A model generated the notes under the pieces. It saw only the letters and a list, made by a program, of their open reading frames with translations. It had not been told where the DNA came from and searched no databases. A stretch of 64,000 nucleotides of DNA from Calothrix sp. PCC 7716 (GTDB lineage: Bacteria; Cyanobacteriota; Cyanobacteriia; Cyanobacteriales; Nostocaceae). How positions within the stretch are numbered: position 1 is the stretch's first letter; each line of letters starts with the position of its first letter. This document shows positions 28,395 to 37,752 of this stretch, piece by piece. Location of the stretch: contig NZ_AP025018.1 in assembly GCF_019977735.1 (NCBI RefSeq), forward strand, positions 10,978,580 to 11,042,579, read 5' to 3'. The translations under genes were made by a program, and so were the position numbers.

Positions 28395-28862
28395 TTAATT
28401 TTTTATATCTTCTTCTGGTATGTCTGATGCTTGAGAAGTCGGTATCTTCATACTAATGAAAAATACTATGTGATTCTTATCGATATTTATATTAGTTACA
28501 TTAACCACAGTCTTATCAGGCGATAAATCTAAACCTGGCACTTTAACTGACTGATTCTTATAACCAGCATCATCAAGCCATTCCCCTATATTTCTCCAGT
28601 TTTCTATCTTCTCATCACACTTATCTAATAGGCTTTTCACGTATCTATATATAGTGGCACATAGGTCAGTTTCTACACCCTTACCATTTTTTCCCAACTT
28701 TTCGGCTATTTCCGCAGGACTGAAACCGCACAACAATCCTCGCAAGTGACGTTTCTCTACAGGTGTTAAACGCTTTCCCTTTGCAGAAGCTAAATCTCCA
28801 TACAGCGTTTCTAAGTCCCAATAGTTCGCAGCTTGCAAGAATTGTTCGTCAGTCGATGCCAT
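28395..28862 (-). CDS. Standalone helix-turn-helix protein, vMAP-N-terminus-like
   Basis: These 155 residues contain RLTPVEKRHLRGLLCGFSPA followed by EIAEKLGKNGKGVETDLCAT (about 32-70). This HTH-like unit resembles the N-terminal domain of cyanobacterial vWA-MoxR-associated, NACHT and WD40 proteins, where it precedes an effector module. Here no such module follows. The rest (residues 85-155) is a small domain ending in an acidic tail. It may be a detached regulatory domain or a transcription regulator. The assignment is by pattern only. Confidence 0.55.
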   Translation of the reverse strand: MASTDEQFLQAANYWDLETLYGDLASAKGKRLTPVEKRHLRGLLCGFSPAEIAEKLGKNGKGVETDLCATIYRYVKSLLDKCDEKIENWRNIGEWLDDAGYKNQSVKVPGLDLSPDKTVVNVTNINIDKNHIVFFISMKIPTSQASDIPEEDIKN

Positions 28863-28965
28863 AATTCGGATTTCGTAAAATTTCCTGATGCAATCCTAGT
28901 ATAACATCTGATTGTTGCCAGGGATATTTAAAAGTCTTATTCTTCCCTCGTGCCAAATAAAGTTA

Positions 28966-29181
28966 TCAAACAGGATGCTGGGTTAACCAAGTTTCTAGGT
29001 CTTGTAAAGCAGTAAAATCAAGCAAAGCTTCTGCCAAGTCATCTAACTGCGTTGATGCTAAAGCTTGAATATGAAGTTGTAGCATAGGAGGAATTGTACC
29101 AACTTTACGATTAAGTTGTCGCAGAACGAGCGACAGTGCTTTTTCTTGCTGTATGTCCTGATAAATTACAGACTCGCGCAT
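28966..29181 (-). pseudogene. Detached alternative C-terminal tail of the Rpn-type protein (DUF4351-like)
   Basis: This 71-residue frame starts with MRESVIYQDIQQEKAL, repeating the same residues of the upstream nuclease gene (MRESVIYQDIQEEKAL). It then continues with a DUF4351-like helix set (LVLRQLNRKVGTIPP, LQLHIQALASTQLDDLAEAL, FTALQDLETWL). At the DNA level, about 44 bp at 29138-29182 match 29336-29379. It lacks a nuclease domain, so it is a duplicated tail rather than a complete gene. Confidence 0.7.
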
Positions 29182-29214
29182 AACTACACTTGGTAATAAA
29201 ATAATATATTCAAC

Positions 29215-29967
29215 TTACGGTTTTTTTGACTGTTCAGAGTGTAAGTTCCGAATTTTTTCTACAGTCAAGCCAGTTACACGAGCTATTACTTCATCTGCAA
29301 TGCCCTCATTTATCATTTTGATTGCGATATCTAGAGCTTTTTCTTCTTGTATATCCTGGTAAATTACAGACTCGCGCATCAGATCACTCCGCAATAACCT
29401 TGTAATAAGTTCTTTATCTAATACTAACCCAGCTAACACGGCTGTTGATGCCGCAATGTTGCTTTGTGTAGTGCTGTCGGTTATTTGTTCGATAGCTTCA
29501 GCAACCTGTTGTAAAGTTTGGGTTTTATCTGAGGTTTTACTCAAGGGAGCAAACGGCAATAAACCTGGAGTGTTCAAAAATATATTGCTGTCTTGCTCCC
29601 ATAAGCGAATGACATTATAGTAATGGATAGTATTTTCTAGAACAAAACAGTTTTGTTGAACTAGTTCGGATTTGGTCGGTTGTAGATAAATTACAACTTG
29701 ATACATTCGCTTTTCTGGAAATTTTCGATGATTTCGCAAGCGATAGTCTGTCATGCGGAAGGGGACACGTTTTTTCGGTTCGGTTTGGAACTCGATATGC
29801 ATAACCAGTTCATCCGACTGTAATAAAATTAACGAATCTGCTCGAATTGGTTCGAGCAATAATTCGGATGGAGCTAATTCTGTTAATGTGATTGGTTCAC
29901 CCAATAGCCAGGTAGCAAAATCCGATGAATATGACTCTGCCAAAAACTTACATACGTTATCAAACAT
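29215..29967 (-). CDS. Rpn family PD-(D/E)XK recombination-promoting nuclease / putative transposase
   Basis: The 250 residues begin with the family opening FDNVCKFLAESYSSDFATWL. A PD-(D/E)XK-like core follows, with IRADSLILLQ (Asp) and LVMHIEFQTEPKKRVPFRM (the ExQ form), then RLRNHRKFP. The C-terminal region includes IAASTAVLAGLVLDKELITR and a short tail (EVIARVTGLTVEKIRNLHS). These proteins are multicopy in cyanobacteria and cut DNA in E. coli Rpn relatives. The tail differs from the DUF4351-like tail encoded just downstream, suggesting replacement by recombination. Confidence 0.8.
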   Translation of the reverse strand: MFDNVCKFLAESYSSDFATWLLGEPITLTELAPSELLLEPIRADSLILLQSDELVMHIEFQTEPKKRVPFRMTDYRLRNHRKFPEKRMYQVVIYLQPTKSELVQQNCFVLENTIHYYNVIRLWEQDSNIFLNTPGLLPFAPLSKTSDKTQTLQQVAEAIEQITDSTTQSNIAASTAVLAGLVLDKELITRLLRSDLMRESVIYQDIQEEKALDIAIKMINEGIADEVIARVTGLTVEKIRNLHSEQSKKP

Positions 29968-30183
29968 AACCTGTGATTATATCAAGTCTATTTTTCGCTT
30001 GCTATAAGCTCTGTATAATATGTTGCCCCAAAATTTAACTAAAGTATCAATTCAATAATTCAATATTTATAATTAAGCATGATTATCATGTTCATTGAGA
30101 AACCCGGTTTCTTGGGATGGTAGAAACAAAATGTGTAATATTAAGCTCTTGATTGTTTAGATATTATTCTCGATTATTTAGTA

Positions 30184-31434
30184 ATGACTCCAGTAGATAT
30201 TCTCATTCTCTCGAATGGTCCAGGTGAGGTGACAACTTGGGTGCGTCCTGTGGTAAAGGCATTACGGCGCCTTCTTGGTGATGACCGTGAACAAGCTCGT
30301 ATATCGGTAGTGCTGTCACCTTGCCCGAATGCTAGCGGTAAAGAAGTTGATATCGCGCGCTCCTATCCTGAAGTTGACCGGGTACAAGGCGCCGAGTATT
30401 TCTTTCCATTTTTGCTGCGCGGTAAAACTGCCCAAAATTGGGATTGGAGAAATAAGGGTGTTGTGGTTTTTTTAGGTGGGGATCAATTTTTCCCTGTTGT
30501 AATTGGTAAGAGACTAGGTTACAAAACGGTTGTTTATGCTGAGTGGGACGTGCGCTGGCATAATTTAATCGATGAATTCGGTGTGATGAAACCCGAAGTC
30601 ATGCCAAAATCGTCAAAATATGCGAACAAATTTACTGTAGTTGGCGATTTAATGGCGGAAGCAGGTGCATTAAATAATGATAATCAAATTCAAAAAAATA
30701 CTGATTCTTTAATTATTGGGATTCTTCCTGGTTCTAAAGCTGCGAAGTTGGCACAGGGTGTTCCTTTAACGCTGGCAATTGCTGAATATGTACACGAGCA
30801 AAAGCCAGAGATAAAATTTATTATTCCTGTGGCGCCGACTTTAGATTTACAAACTTTGGCTAGTTTTGCTGACCCAAAACAAAATCCTGTTACTGAATAT
30901 TTTGACTTTAAAGGCGCCTCTCTTGTTACTACTCCATCTGAACGTTCTATTTTAAAAACAGCAAATGGCTTATGTGTTGAACTATACAAGCAAAATCCGG
31001 CTTATGATTTGTTAGCGCAGTGTAGCATCTGTTTAACTACAGTAGGTGCCAACACAGCAGAACTTGGTTCGCTAGCTGTGCCTATGATTGTTTTATTACC
31101 TACTCAGCAACTTGATGCGATGCGTTCGTGGGATGGTTTACTTGGTATACTCGCGAATTTACCAGGTGTTGGTTCTAATTTTGCTAAGTTAATTAATTGG
31201 TGGTTTTTACGGAAAAAGGGTTTACTCGCATGGCCTAATATTTGGGCACAGCAAGAAATTGTCCCCGAATTAGTCGGGAAACTTCAGCCGCAAGAAGTGG
31301 CAAATATGGTTTTAGATTATTTAGACAACCCTGAGAAGTTAGAGGAAGTTAGAAATAAATTACGGAATGCAAGGGGTCAAGCGGGTGCTGCTGACAAATT
31401 AGCAAGTATCGTACAGAAGCAAATAAACTCCTAA
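30184..31434 (+). CDS. Lipid-A-disaccharide synthase-related protein (LpxB-like)
   Basis: The 416 residues resemble the cyanobacterial LpxB paralogue family, predicted GT-B glycosyltransferases distinct from true LpxB. Segments seen are DILILSNGPGEVTTWVRPVV at the N-terminus, VVVFLGGDQFFPVVIGKRLG, the domain linker ending TVVGDLMAEAG, then IIGILPGSKAAKLAQGVP and ICLTTVGANTAELGSLAVP, which form the nucleotide-sugar side. The ATG directly follows TTTAGTA without an evident ribosome-binding site. It is transcribed alone, flanked by heptamer repeats downstream. The acceptor is unknown. Confidence 0.88.
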   Translation: MTPVDILILSNGPGEVTTWVRPVVKALRRLLGDDREQARISVVLSPCPNASGKEVDIARSYPEVDRVQGAEYFFPFLLRGKTAQNWDWRNKGVVVFLGGDQFFPVVIGKRLGYKTVVYAEWDVRWHNLIDEFGVMKPEVMPKSSKYANKFTVVGDLMAEAGALNNDNQIQKNTDSLIIGILPGSKAAKLAQGVPLTLAIAEYVHEQKPEIKFIIPVAPTLDLQTLASFADPKQNPVTEYFDFKGASLVTTPSERSILKTANGLCVELYKQNPAYDLLAQCSICLTTVGANTAELGSLAVPMIVLLPTQQLDAMRSWDGLLGILANLPGVGSNFAKLINWWFLRKKGLLAWPNIWAQQEIVPELVGKLQPQEVANMVLDYLDNPEKLEEVRNKLRNARGQAGAADKLASIVQKQINS

Positions 31435-31440
31435 CTCTTA

Positions 31441-31465
31441 ACTCAGCACTCAGCACTCAGCACTT
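31441..31465. repeat. CTCAGCA heptamer tract
   Basis: Three ACTCAGC units followed by ACTTT; the same class as in egtC and at 32847 and 35691. It lies between two convergent genes. Confidence 0.85.
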
Positions 31466-31469
31466 TCCA

Positions 31470-31853
31470 CTACTCTTCCGACTGTCCGTCTCTTCTACCT
31501 AGTTCGTATACTCCGCATCCCATGCACGCAAGTATTCCAGTACTGATGCCCCAACTTCCTCCTAAACCAAGGTCGAGAAGCCAGTTTGCAATGGCGCCAA
31601 AGATAAGAAATGGCACGATGCTGAAAACTGAAGCGTAAAATGCGTTTTGTGATTCTCTGGCTTTGCGGGTCTTCTCAAATTCATCTTTGCTGGTATAAAG
31701 GAAACCCTCGGCGAAGTTAAACCAGCGGTCAAGTAAATCTGTAACTTTTTCTCTAAGTTTGGAGAAAGCTAGATATAGTGCTAATGACCACAGACTGGCG
31801 CCTGCTATGGCAACTGTATTTATCTCAAAGCTAAAAGGTATTATTTCGAGCAT
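31470..31853 (-). CDS. Hypothetical membrane protein
   Basis: This protein of about 127 residues has hydrophobic segments at the N-terminus (IAGASLWSLALYLAF) and C-terminus (YASVFSIVPFLIFGAIANWL; WGISTGILACMGCGVYEL), separated by a charged helix (KLREKVTDLLDRWFNFAEGF). I take the internal ATG at 31853; a TTG seven codons upstream is also open. No family is recognised. It has GGCGCC sites, so it looks native. Confidence 0.55.
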   Translation of the reverse strand: MLEIIPFSFEINTVAIAGASLWSLALYLAFSKLREKVTDLLDRWFNFAEGFLYTSKDEFEKTRKARESQNAFYASVFSIVPFLIFGAIANWLLDLGLGGSWGISTGILACMGCGVYELGRRDGQSEE

Positions 31854-32135
31854 AAGAAAGCTAGTAGGCGGCAAGGATAACGAGCGTTTATTACAAGTTT
31901 AAGAGTAAAGTTAACATTTTTTGCAGATTGGCAACATTGAAGTTTTTACTACGTCTCAAATTATTGCGATTGATATTTTTAATACTTTGCTTATTGAAGT
32001 TTTTTACTGTTAAGCTATATTTGACAAGAATAGTAATAGTTTAAATTACCGTATAAATAATACATGTTTAAATTTATAAACAGTGTTAATACTGATAAAA
32101 CTCATACTGAACCCCATGCCTTGAGGAAGCAAATA

Positions 32136-32822
32136 ATGAGTAGACGGCTACAAAAAACATTAAAAACTGGAGCCATCTTATTTTTACTAGGATTGAGTCT
32201 GGCAATTTCAATCATTCTATTTCCTAAGCAGGAAGCTGTACTCGCAACAACTTCTAACTGGCAAGCAGCTTCTTTCCCTGTAGAAAATTTTCAAGCTTAT
32301 ACATCTCCTTTCGGTTACCGTCCTTCGGCAACAGGTGGAGGTGGTTGGGAGTTTCACAGTGGTTTAGATATTGCGGCGCCAAGAGGTAGTTATATTCGTA
32401 ATTGGTGGACAGGTGTTGTGACAAAGGTAGAAGACCGTGGCGCCTGTGGTACTCATTTAGTTATTCAATCTGGACAATGGCAACACACTTACTGCCATAT
32501 GGAAGGAAACGTTGAAACTGCAAATGGTGTGCGTTATATGGTTGACCGCGCGGGCGGTATTCAAATAGCCCAAGGTATGCGAATTCCCGCAGGAGCTAGA
32601 ATTGGTCGTGTTGGTATGAGTGGACGTACCACAGGGCCCCATCTACATTGGGGATTAAAATATAACGGTAATCATGTTGACCCAGCATTTGTACTGCGGT
32701 CGATGTTCGCGCAACAACCAGCAAATACAAGACAAGCTAGGCAAGGTTCATCTTTTATTAACCAGCAGCAAACACAAATCAAAATCCAAGAATCTAAGTT
32801 TATTCAAGACTCTGGATACTAA
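32136..32822 (+). CDS. M23 family metallopeptidase (LytM/peptidoglycan endopeptidase-like)
   Basis: About 228 residues. The ATG at 32136 is preferred because GAGGAAG lies seven bases upstream; an ATG 24 codons earlier lacks one. An N-terminal membrane anchor or signal (TGAILFLLGLSLAISIILF) is followed by the M23 domain. Its features are SPFGYRP, HSGLDIAAPRGS (H-x3-D zinc site), VVTKVEDRG, QWQHTYCHME and TTGPHLHWGL (H-x-H). The active-site residues are complete, so it probably trims peptidoglycan outside the membrane. The C-terminus is Gln-rich. Confidence 0.88.
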   Translation: MSRRLQKTLKTGAILFLLGLSLAISIILFPKQEAVLATTSNWQAASFPVENFQAYTSPFGYRPSATGGGGWEFHSGLDIAAPRGSYIRNWWTGVVTKVEDRGACGTHLVIQSGQWQHTYCHMEGNVETANGVRYMVDRAGGIQIAQGMRIPAGARIGRVGMSGRTTGPHLHWGLKYNGNHVDPAFVLRSMFAQQPANTRQARQGSSFINQQQTQIKIQESKFIQDSGY

Positions 32823-32827
32823 CGTAA

Positions 32828-32870
32828 GGTGGGCAATGCCCACCATACTCAGCACTCAGCACTCAGCACT
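32828..32870. repeat. GGTGGGC hairpin plus CTCAGCA heptamer tract
   Basis: The hairpin GGTGGGC-AAT-GCCCACC (32828-32844) and three heptamers (32847-32870) fill the gap between the convergent peptidase and ftsH genes. The hairpin may serve as the terminator for both. Confidence 0.75.
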
Positions 32871-32872
32871 TT

Positions 32873-34786
32873 TTACTGACTGGCTTTTGCTAACTCTTTT
32901 TCAGGAAGCTGTGTATATTCAGCGACAATTTGACGGAATTGTTCACCTTCAATTGTTTCCTGTTCGATTAACAAATCAACTAAACGGTCAACTAACGCGC
33001 GGTTTTCACGGATAATTCGACGCGCTTCTTGGTAACATTCTGTAGCGATTTCTCTGACTTTGTGGTCAATTTTAATTGCCACTTGTTCAGAGTATTCGTT
33101 GCGTGTTGTCCAGTCACGACCTAGGAATACGTCATGATTTTGGTTTTCTAAGGCTACTAAACCTAAATCTGTCATCCCGTACATCGTTACCATTTTACGG
33201 GCAATATTTGTCACCATCTTCAAATCGCCACTGGCGCCTCCAGTAACTTCGGGTTCGCCAAATACTTCGACTTCAGAAGCTTTTCCACCCAAGGTCATGG
33301 TGATGTTGTCTTTCATCCATGCGCGTGTGTAAAGTCCACTGTCGATAACTTCTTCGTTTAAAATTTGCTGCGAGAAACCACCGACACCACCCGAACGGGG
33401 AATAATTGTGACTTTATTGAGAGGGTCAGAGTGTGGTAACAATGTTGCTAACAGTGCGTGCCCTATTTCGTGATAAGCAATTAAACGTTTTTTCTTACTA
33501 TCCATTAATGGGTTTAAAGTTAACCCTATCGTCAAACGGTCGATAGCATCATCTATTTCTAATGGTGTTATCGCTTCTTTACGGCGCCGCGCGGTTAAAA
33601 TTGCAGCTTCATTAAGTAAGTTTGCTAAGTCGGCGCCTGTAAAACCTGGTGTACGACGTGCGATAACTTCCAAAGAAACTGCAGGGTCTACTTTCTTATT
33701 ACGTGCATGTACCTTAAGAACTTCTAAACGTCCTTTACGGTCGGGTGCATCAACAATCACCTGACGGTCAAAGCGCCCTGGACGTAATAATGCTGCATCA
33801 AGGACATCAGGACGGTTCGTAGCAGCAATAATAATGATACCGTTGTTACCTTCAAAACCGTCCATCTCAGTAAGCAACTGGTTAAGGGTTTGTTCGCGTT
33901 CGTCGTTTCCGCCACCAATACCCGCACCACGCTGGCGACCAACGGCATCGATTTCATCTATAAATATTAAACAAGGAGCATTATCTTTAGCTTTTTTAAA
34001 TAAGTCGCGAACACGAGAGGCACCAACACCCACGAACATCTCAACAAATTCTGAGCCAGAAATACTAAAGAAAGGTACAGCAGCTTCTCCAGCGATAGCT
34101 TTAGCAAGTAATGTTTTACCAGTTCCTGGAGGACCAACTAATAATACACCTTTGGGAATACGGGCGCCGACCGCAGTAAATTTCTCTGGCTGTTTAAGAA
34201 AAGTAACAACCTCTTGAAGTTCTTCTTTAGCTTCTTCAATACCAGCAACATCTTCAAACTTAATGCCAGTTTTAGCTTCCATTTGGAAACGCGCACGGGT
34301 TTTACCGAAGTTCATCGCTTGCGAAGAAGCATTCGAGGAACGACGTAAAAACAGTAGCATCAACGCGACTAAAGGCAAAATCCACATTAAATTGATTAAT
34401 AACCCAACAGCAGCACGGCTATTTGCCGAAGAAGCTTGTCCAAACTCAACTTTGTTTTGTCTGAGTTTAGCTATCAACTCCCCGTTTTGATTCAAAAGCT
34501 GCACTCGTAGTGGTGGTGCATCTGGCTTTTGATTCTTTAAAAACACTCTTGCTGTTTGGTCAGTTTCGTCAAGTTCAACCTTCCTTACTTCGCCATTCTG
34601 AGCTTTTTTTATTAGTTCACTATAGCTCAGTTGGTTATCTGACCTCTGCTGTTGCTGCTGTTGTGCCATTACAGGCGCCACACCTACCACAGAAGGCATC
34701 ATAATCATACCTGCTGCTAGCGCCCCTGTTAACGCCTGTTTTACTGATTGCCTCTTGCCTAATACGTTTTTCTCAAATTTTTCCAT
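32873..34786 (-). CDS. ftsH: ATP-dependent zinc metalloprotease FtsH
   Basis: FtsH is a membrane AAA+ protease that degrades damaged or misassembled membrane proteins, including photosystem II subunits. The chosen ATG (34786) gives 637 residues; AAAGG lies about eight bases upstream, and the longer frame would need a TTG. An N-terminal signal/anchor ([19 protein letters not shown]) and a poly-Gln stretch are followed by a second membrane segment ([19 protein letters not shown]). The AAA module has Walker [18 protein letters not shown], Walker [17 protein letters not shown] and the SRH at [20 protein letters not shown]. The protease site is HEIGHALLA with the distal aspartate. It is one of several FtsH paralogues expected in cyanobacteria. 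Confidence 0.96.
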   Translation of the reverse strand: MEKFEKNVLGKRQSVKQALTGALAAGMIMMPSVVGVAPVMAQQQQQQRSDNQLSYSELIKKAQNGEVRKVELDETDQTARVFLKNQKPDAPPLRVQLLNQNGELIAKLRQNKVEFGQASSANSRAAVGLLINLMWILPLVALMLLFLRRSSNASSQAMNFGKTRARFQMEAKTGIKFEDVAGIEEAKEELQEVVTFLKQPEKFTAVGARIPKGVLLVGPPGTGKTLLAKAIAGEAAVPFFSISGSEFVEMFVGVGASRVRDLFKKAKDNAPCLIFIDEIDAVGRQRGAGIGGGNDEREQTLNQLLTEMDGFEGNNGIIIIAATNRPDVLDAALLRPGRFDRQVIVDAPDRKGRLEVLKVHARNKKVDPAVSLEVIARRTPGFTGADLANLLNEAAILTARRRKEAITPLEIDDAIDRLTIGLTLNPLMDSKKKRLIAYHEIGHALLATLLPHSDPLNKVTIIPRSGGVGGFSQQILNEEVIDSGLYTRAWMKDNITMTLGGKASEVEVFGEPEVTGGASGDLKMVTNIARKMVTMYGMTDLGLVALENQNHDVFLGRDWTTRNEYSEQVAIKIDHKVREIATECYQEARRIIRENRALVDRLVDLLIEQETIEGEQFRQIVAEYTQLPEKELAKASQ

Positions 34787-35069
34787 AAAAAGAACCTTTG
34801 TTTTGCTGCTAATCAATTACGCTAACCTTGGTAGTGTTTTTTGGCTTCAAAATAAATAACTATATTTCTAATCTAGTTTAACTTCTTAAAATAATGTTCC
34901 CACGGTTTTCGCCGCACCCAAGAATAAATCAAAGGTTTGGAGTCAGAACATAGGTATTGATATATAATTAACATACAAGCAATGTAGGTGCCATGAACCT
35001 ACTGTAATTTAGATTTCATAATATTAATGTATCAATTTGAACTTAGTTTGTGTGGATAACCGACAAAGC

Positions 35070-35687
35070 TTAATCAAAATCGGTTGGCAGATGGGGGTTA
35101 CGATAATACTCGAAGCATTTTGCAATTTGGTGGGGTAAAACTCTTCCTACAGAGAGTTCAGGAATTGAATTCTCAGCAAAAAATCCAACATCATCAGTTT
35201 CAATACTTGTAGCTGCACTTCCACCCACCAATTCGCAGTGAAAAATTAATTTATACATATAATACGGAAAAGGAGTATGTCCTTGTCGGTCACGGTCATA
35301 CACTGCTAATACTTTCACCGCGCGAGTTTGGTAACCTGACTCTTCAAGAATTTCTTTAACTACAGACTCACTGGGAGATTCCCCAACATCCGCATAACCA
35401 CCAGGAAGCGTCCAACGTCCATCAAATTTTTCTTTGACTAACAAAATTTTATCATCGTGAAAAACCGCACCACGCACGTCAATTTTGGGTGTAGCATACC
35501 CGACTTCACGTGCAAATAAATCTAACACATACGGGTGTTCTACCTGTGCATAACTTGCTGCTATTTCTGCTGCAATTTCCCGAACTTGTTTAAATCTTTC
35601 AATATCAAAAGGGTTTTCTGAAAAAGTCAAACCACTTTGAGCAATTGCCTGTAACTTTTGCGTCCATTCCAACCATTTTGATTGCAT
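35070..35687 (-). CDS. NUDIX hydrolase with N-terminal NUDIX_N2-type region
   Basis: These 205 residues would hydrolyse nucleoside diphosphates linked to another group. The N-terminal 60 residues (WLEWTQKLQAIAQSGLTFSE; ERFKQVREIAAEI) match the helical region often found before this type. The Nudix box is GGYADVGESPSESVVKEILEESGY-like from residue 98, with Lys in place of the usual Arg before EILEE; the metal-binding glutamates are kept. It lies downstream of heptamer repeats and upstream of nothing cotranscribed. The substrate is not predictable, although ADP-ribose or NADH-type compounds are common. Confidence 0.85.
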   Translation of the reverse strand: MQSKWLEWTQKLQAIAQSGLTFSENPFDIERFKQVREIAAEIAASYAQVEHPYVLDLFAREVGYATPKIDVRGAVFHDDKILLVKEKFDGRWTLPGGYADVGESPSESVVKEILEESGYQTRAVKVLAVYDRDRQGHTPFPYYMYKLIFHCELVGGSAATSIETDDVGFFAENSIPELSVGRVLPHQIAKCFEYYRNPHLPTDFD

Positions 35688-35690
35688 AAA

Positions 35691-35832
35691 AGTGCTGAGT
35701 GCTGAGTGCTGAGTGCTGAGTGTTGAGTGTTGAGTGTTGAGTGTTGAGTGCTGAGTTTTAATTCCTAACTCCTAACTCCTCACTCCTAACTCTAAAATTA
35801 TACTCAGCACTCAGCACTTTCTACTCAGCACT
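35691..35832. repeat. Large CTCAGCA/TGCTGAG heptamer array
   Basis: At least nine AGTGCTG/AGTGTTG units (35692-35756) are followed by CTAACTCCTA units and then the heptamers in reverse orientation (35802-35831). This is a classic cyanobacterial short-tandem-repeat array and fills the whole gap between pgk and the Nudix gene. Confidence 0.9.
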
Positions 35833-35837
35833 ATTTT

Positions 35838-37040
35838 TTACGCTTCATTCAGCGCAGCAATACCAGGTAGTACTTTACCTTCGAGTAATTCTAAGCTGGC
35901 GCCACCACCAGTAGAAATATGGCTCATTTGGTCAGCTAAACCAACTTTTTCGACGGCAGCTACTGAGTCACCACCACCAATAATGGTAATGGCGCCTTTT
36001 TTGCTGATATCAGCGAGGGTATGGGCAATAGCTTCAGTACCAACAGCGAATTTATCGAATTCAAATACACCCATTGGACCATTCCAAATTACAGTCTTAC
36101 AGTCAGCAAGAGCTTCTTGAAAAACTTTCACAGAGTCAGGGCCAATATCCAAACCCATCCAGCCATCAGGAATATTCTCAACGCTGACGGTTTGCGAGTT
36201 TGCATCTTTATCGAATTTATCGGCAACAACTACGTCGGTAGGTAGTAGGAAAGTTACACCTTTTTCTTTAGCTTTAGCTTCAAGAGAACGCGCAAGTTCG
36301 ATTTTGTCGTCTTCAACCAACGAACTACCTACATTTAAACCACGAGCTTTGTAGAATGTGAAAATCATCCCACCACCAATGATGAGCTTGTCACATTTTT
36401 CTAACAGAGATTCGATAACACCAATTTTACTCGATACTTTGGAACCACCAATAATAGCAGCCAAAGGACGCTGAGGATTTGCAATTGCATTTTCTAAATA
36501 TTGCAATTCCTTTTCAATCAAGTATCCAGCAACCGAGGGGCTAAGATACTTGGTGACACCTTCAGTCGAAGCATGGGCACGGTGCGCTGTTCCAAATGCG
36601 TCGTTTACGTACAAATCAGCGTTTGATGCCAATTTTTGGGCAAATTCAGAATCGTTCTTTTCTTCCTCTTTGTAGAAGCGAACGTTTTCAAGTAGTAATA
36701 CTTGTCCGTTTTGCAGTGACCCAACTTTGGCGCCGACTTCATCACCAATACAATCATCGCACTTAACGACTTCTTGTCCCAGCAACTCAGATAAACGCGC
36801 CGCCACTGGAGTTAGACGCAATTTGTCATCAACACCCTTTGGACGACCAAAGTGACTAGCAAGGATTACCTTAGCACCCTTACTAGCCAAATCTTGAATT
36901 GTCGGTAGTGCCGCACGGATACGTGTATCGTCCGTGATATTGCCCGCATCATCTAGGGGCACATTGAAATCTACCCGTACAAATGCTCGCTTACCAGACA
37001 AGTCAGATGCAGATAAATTTGCTAAAGATTTCTTCGACAC
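35838..37040 (-). CDS. pgk: Phosphoglycerate kinase
   Basis: This 400-residue enzyme of glycolysis and the Calvin cycle transfers phosphate between 1,3-bisphosphoglycerate and ADP. Family motifs are [77 protein letters not shown] and [13 protein letters not shown]. The start codon is GTG, supported by a perfect AGGAGG eight bases upstream. There are no unusual features, and GGCGCC sites lie within it. Confidence 0.97.
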   Translation of the reverse strand: MSKKSLANLSASDLSGKRAFVRVDFNVPLDDAGNITDDTRIRAALPTIQDLASKGAKVILASHFGRPKGVDDKLRLTPVAARLSELLGQEVVKCDDCIGDEVGAKVGSLQNGQVLLLENVRFYKEEEKNDSEFAQKLASNADLYVNDAFGTAHRAHASTEGVTKYLSPSVAGYLIEKELQYLENAIANPQRPLAAIIGGSKVSSKIGVIESLLEKCDKLIIGGGMIFTFYKARGLNVGSSLVEDDKIELARSLEAKAKEKGVTFLLPTDVVVADKFDKDANSQTVSVENIPDGWMGLDIGPDSVKVFQEALADCKTVIWNGPMGVFEFDKFAVGTEAIAHTLADISKKGAITIIGGGDSVAAVEKVGLADQMSHISTGGGASLELLEGKVLPGIAALNEA

Positions 37041-37130
37041 GGCACAACCTCCTGATTACCTGAATGCTATGTTTTGAATAAATAGAACCATCCAGATTGT
37101 ACCGAGTCATGGGGGCCGGAAGTGAACACT

Positions 37131-37535
37131 ATGTTCAAAACAGTATTATTTCCTATCGATCAAAGTCGCGAAGCACGTGAAGCGGCTGATGTAGTCGTCA
37201 ATGTAGTTCAAACGTACAAAAGCCGTTTGGTGCTGTTGTCGGTGGTAGAACCAACTACCGACGGTGAGTCTATTGACCCAATGCAGTCACCTTTATCGGT
37301 AGCGAAATTACTCGAAAACGCCAAAGCAGTGTTTGAACAGCAAAGTATTCCAACCGAAGTTATCGAACGTGAAGGTAAACCCGCGTTTACCATTTGCGAC
37401 GTTGCTGATGAAGTTGGAGCAAATCTAATTATCATGGGGTGTCGAGGAATGGGGTTAACCGAAGAGGGGTTGACCGATAGCGTCACCAACCGGGTGATTA
37501 ATCTTTCCCCATGTCCCGTGTTAATTGTGCCGTAA
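37131..37535 (+). CDS. Universal stress protein, UspA family
   Basis: About 134 residues of a single Usp domain. VLFPIDQSREAREAADVVVN starts the fold, and the ATP-binding type motif G-x2-G-x9-G-(S/T) appears near the end as GCRGMGLTEEGLTDSVTNRV, with the final strand CPVLIVP. I choose the ATG because GGAAG lies eight bases upstream; a GTG three codons earlier overlaps that site. It is divergent from pgk across about 90 bp. Confidence 0.88.
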   Translation: MFKTVLFPIDQSREAREAADVVVNVVQTYKSRLVLLSVVEPTTDGESIDPMQSPLSVAKLLENAKAVFEQQSIPTEVIEREGKPAFTICDVADEVGANLIIMGCRGMGLTEEGLTDSVTNRVINLSPCPVLIVP

Positions 37536-37577
37536 GGTCGCCACTGGCAACCATCTCGTACCGTAGTGCCGTAGTAG

Positions 37578-37594
37578 GGTGGGCATTGCCCACC
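37578..37594. repeat. GGTGGGC-ATT-GCCCACC hairpin
   Basis: Third copy of the hairpin seen at 9118 and 32828; it lies downstream of the Usp gene and may terminate it. Confidence 0.65.
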
Positions 37595-37752
37595 ATACAT
37601 TCTCAGTAATTTCTACAGCTTGTTGCTTAAGTTTATGTAGGCTAAAATTCAATAAAATAAATTAATACTTATTTTAATTACTTCGAGCAAAATCAATTAA
37701 TTGCTTGAGCTATTAATAAAACTCAGTATTATTACTGTGAATATATAATGGT

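Noticed and set aside
35691-35832. CRISPR or origin iterons
   Set aside because: The heptamers are directly adjacent without spacers, as in cyanobacterial short tandem repeats, and no replication gene is near.
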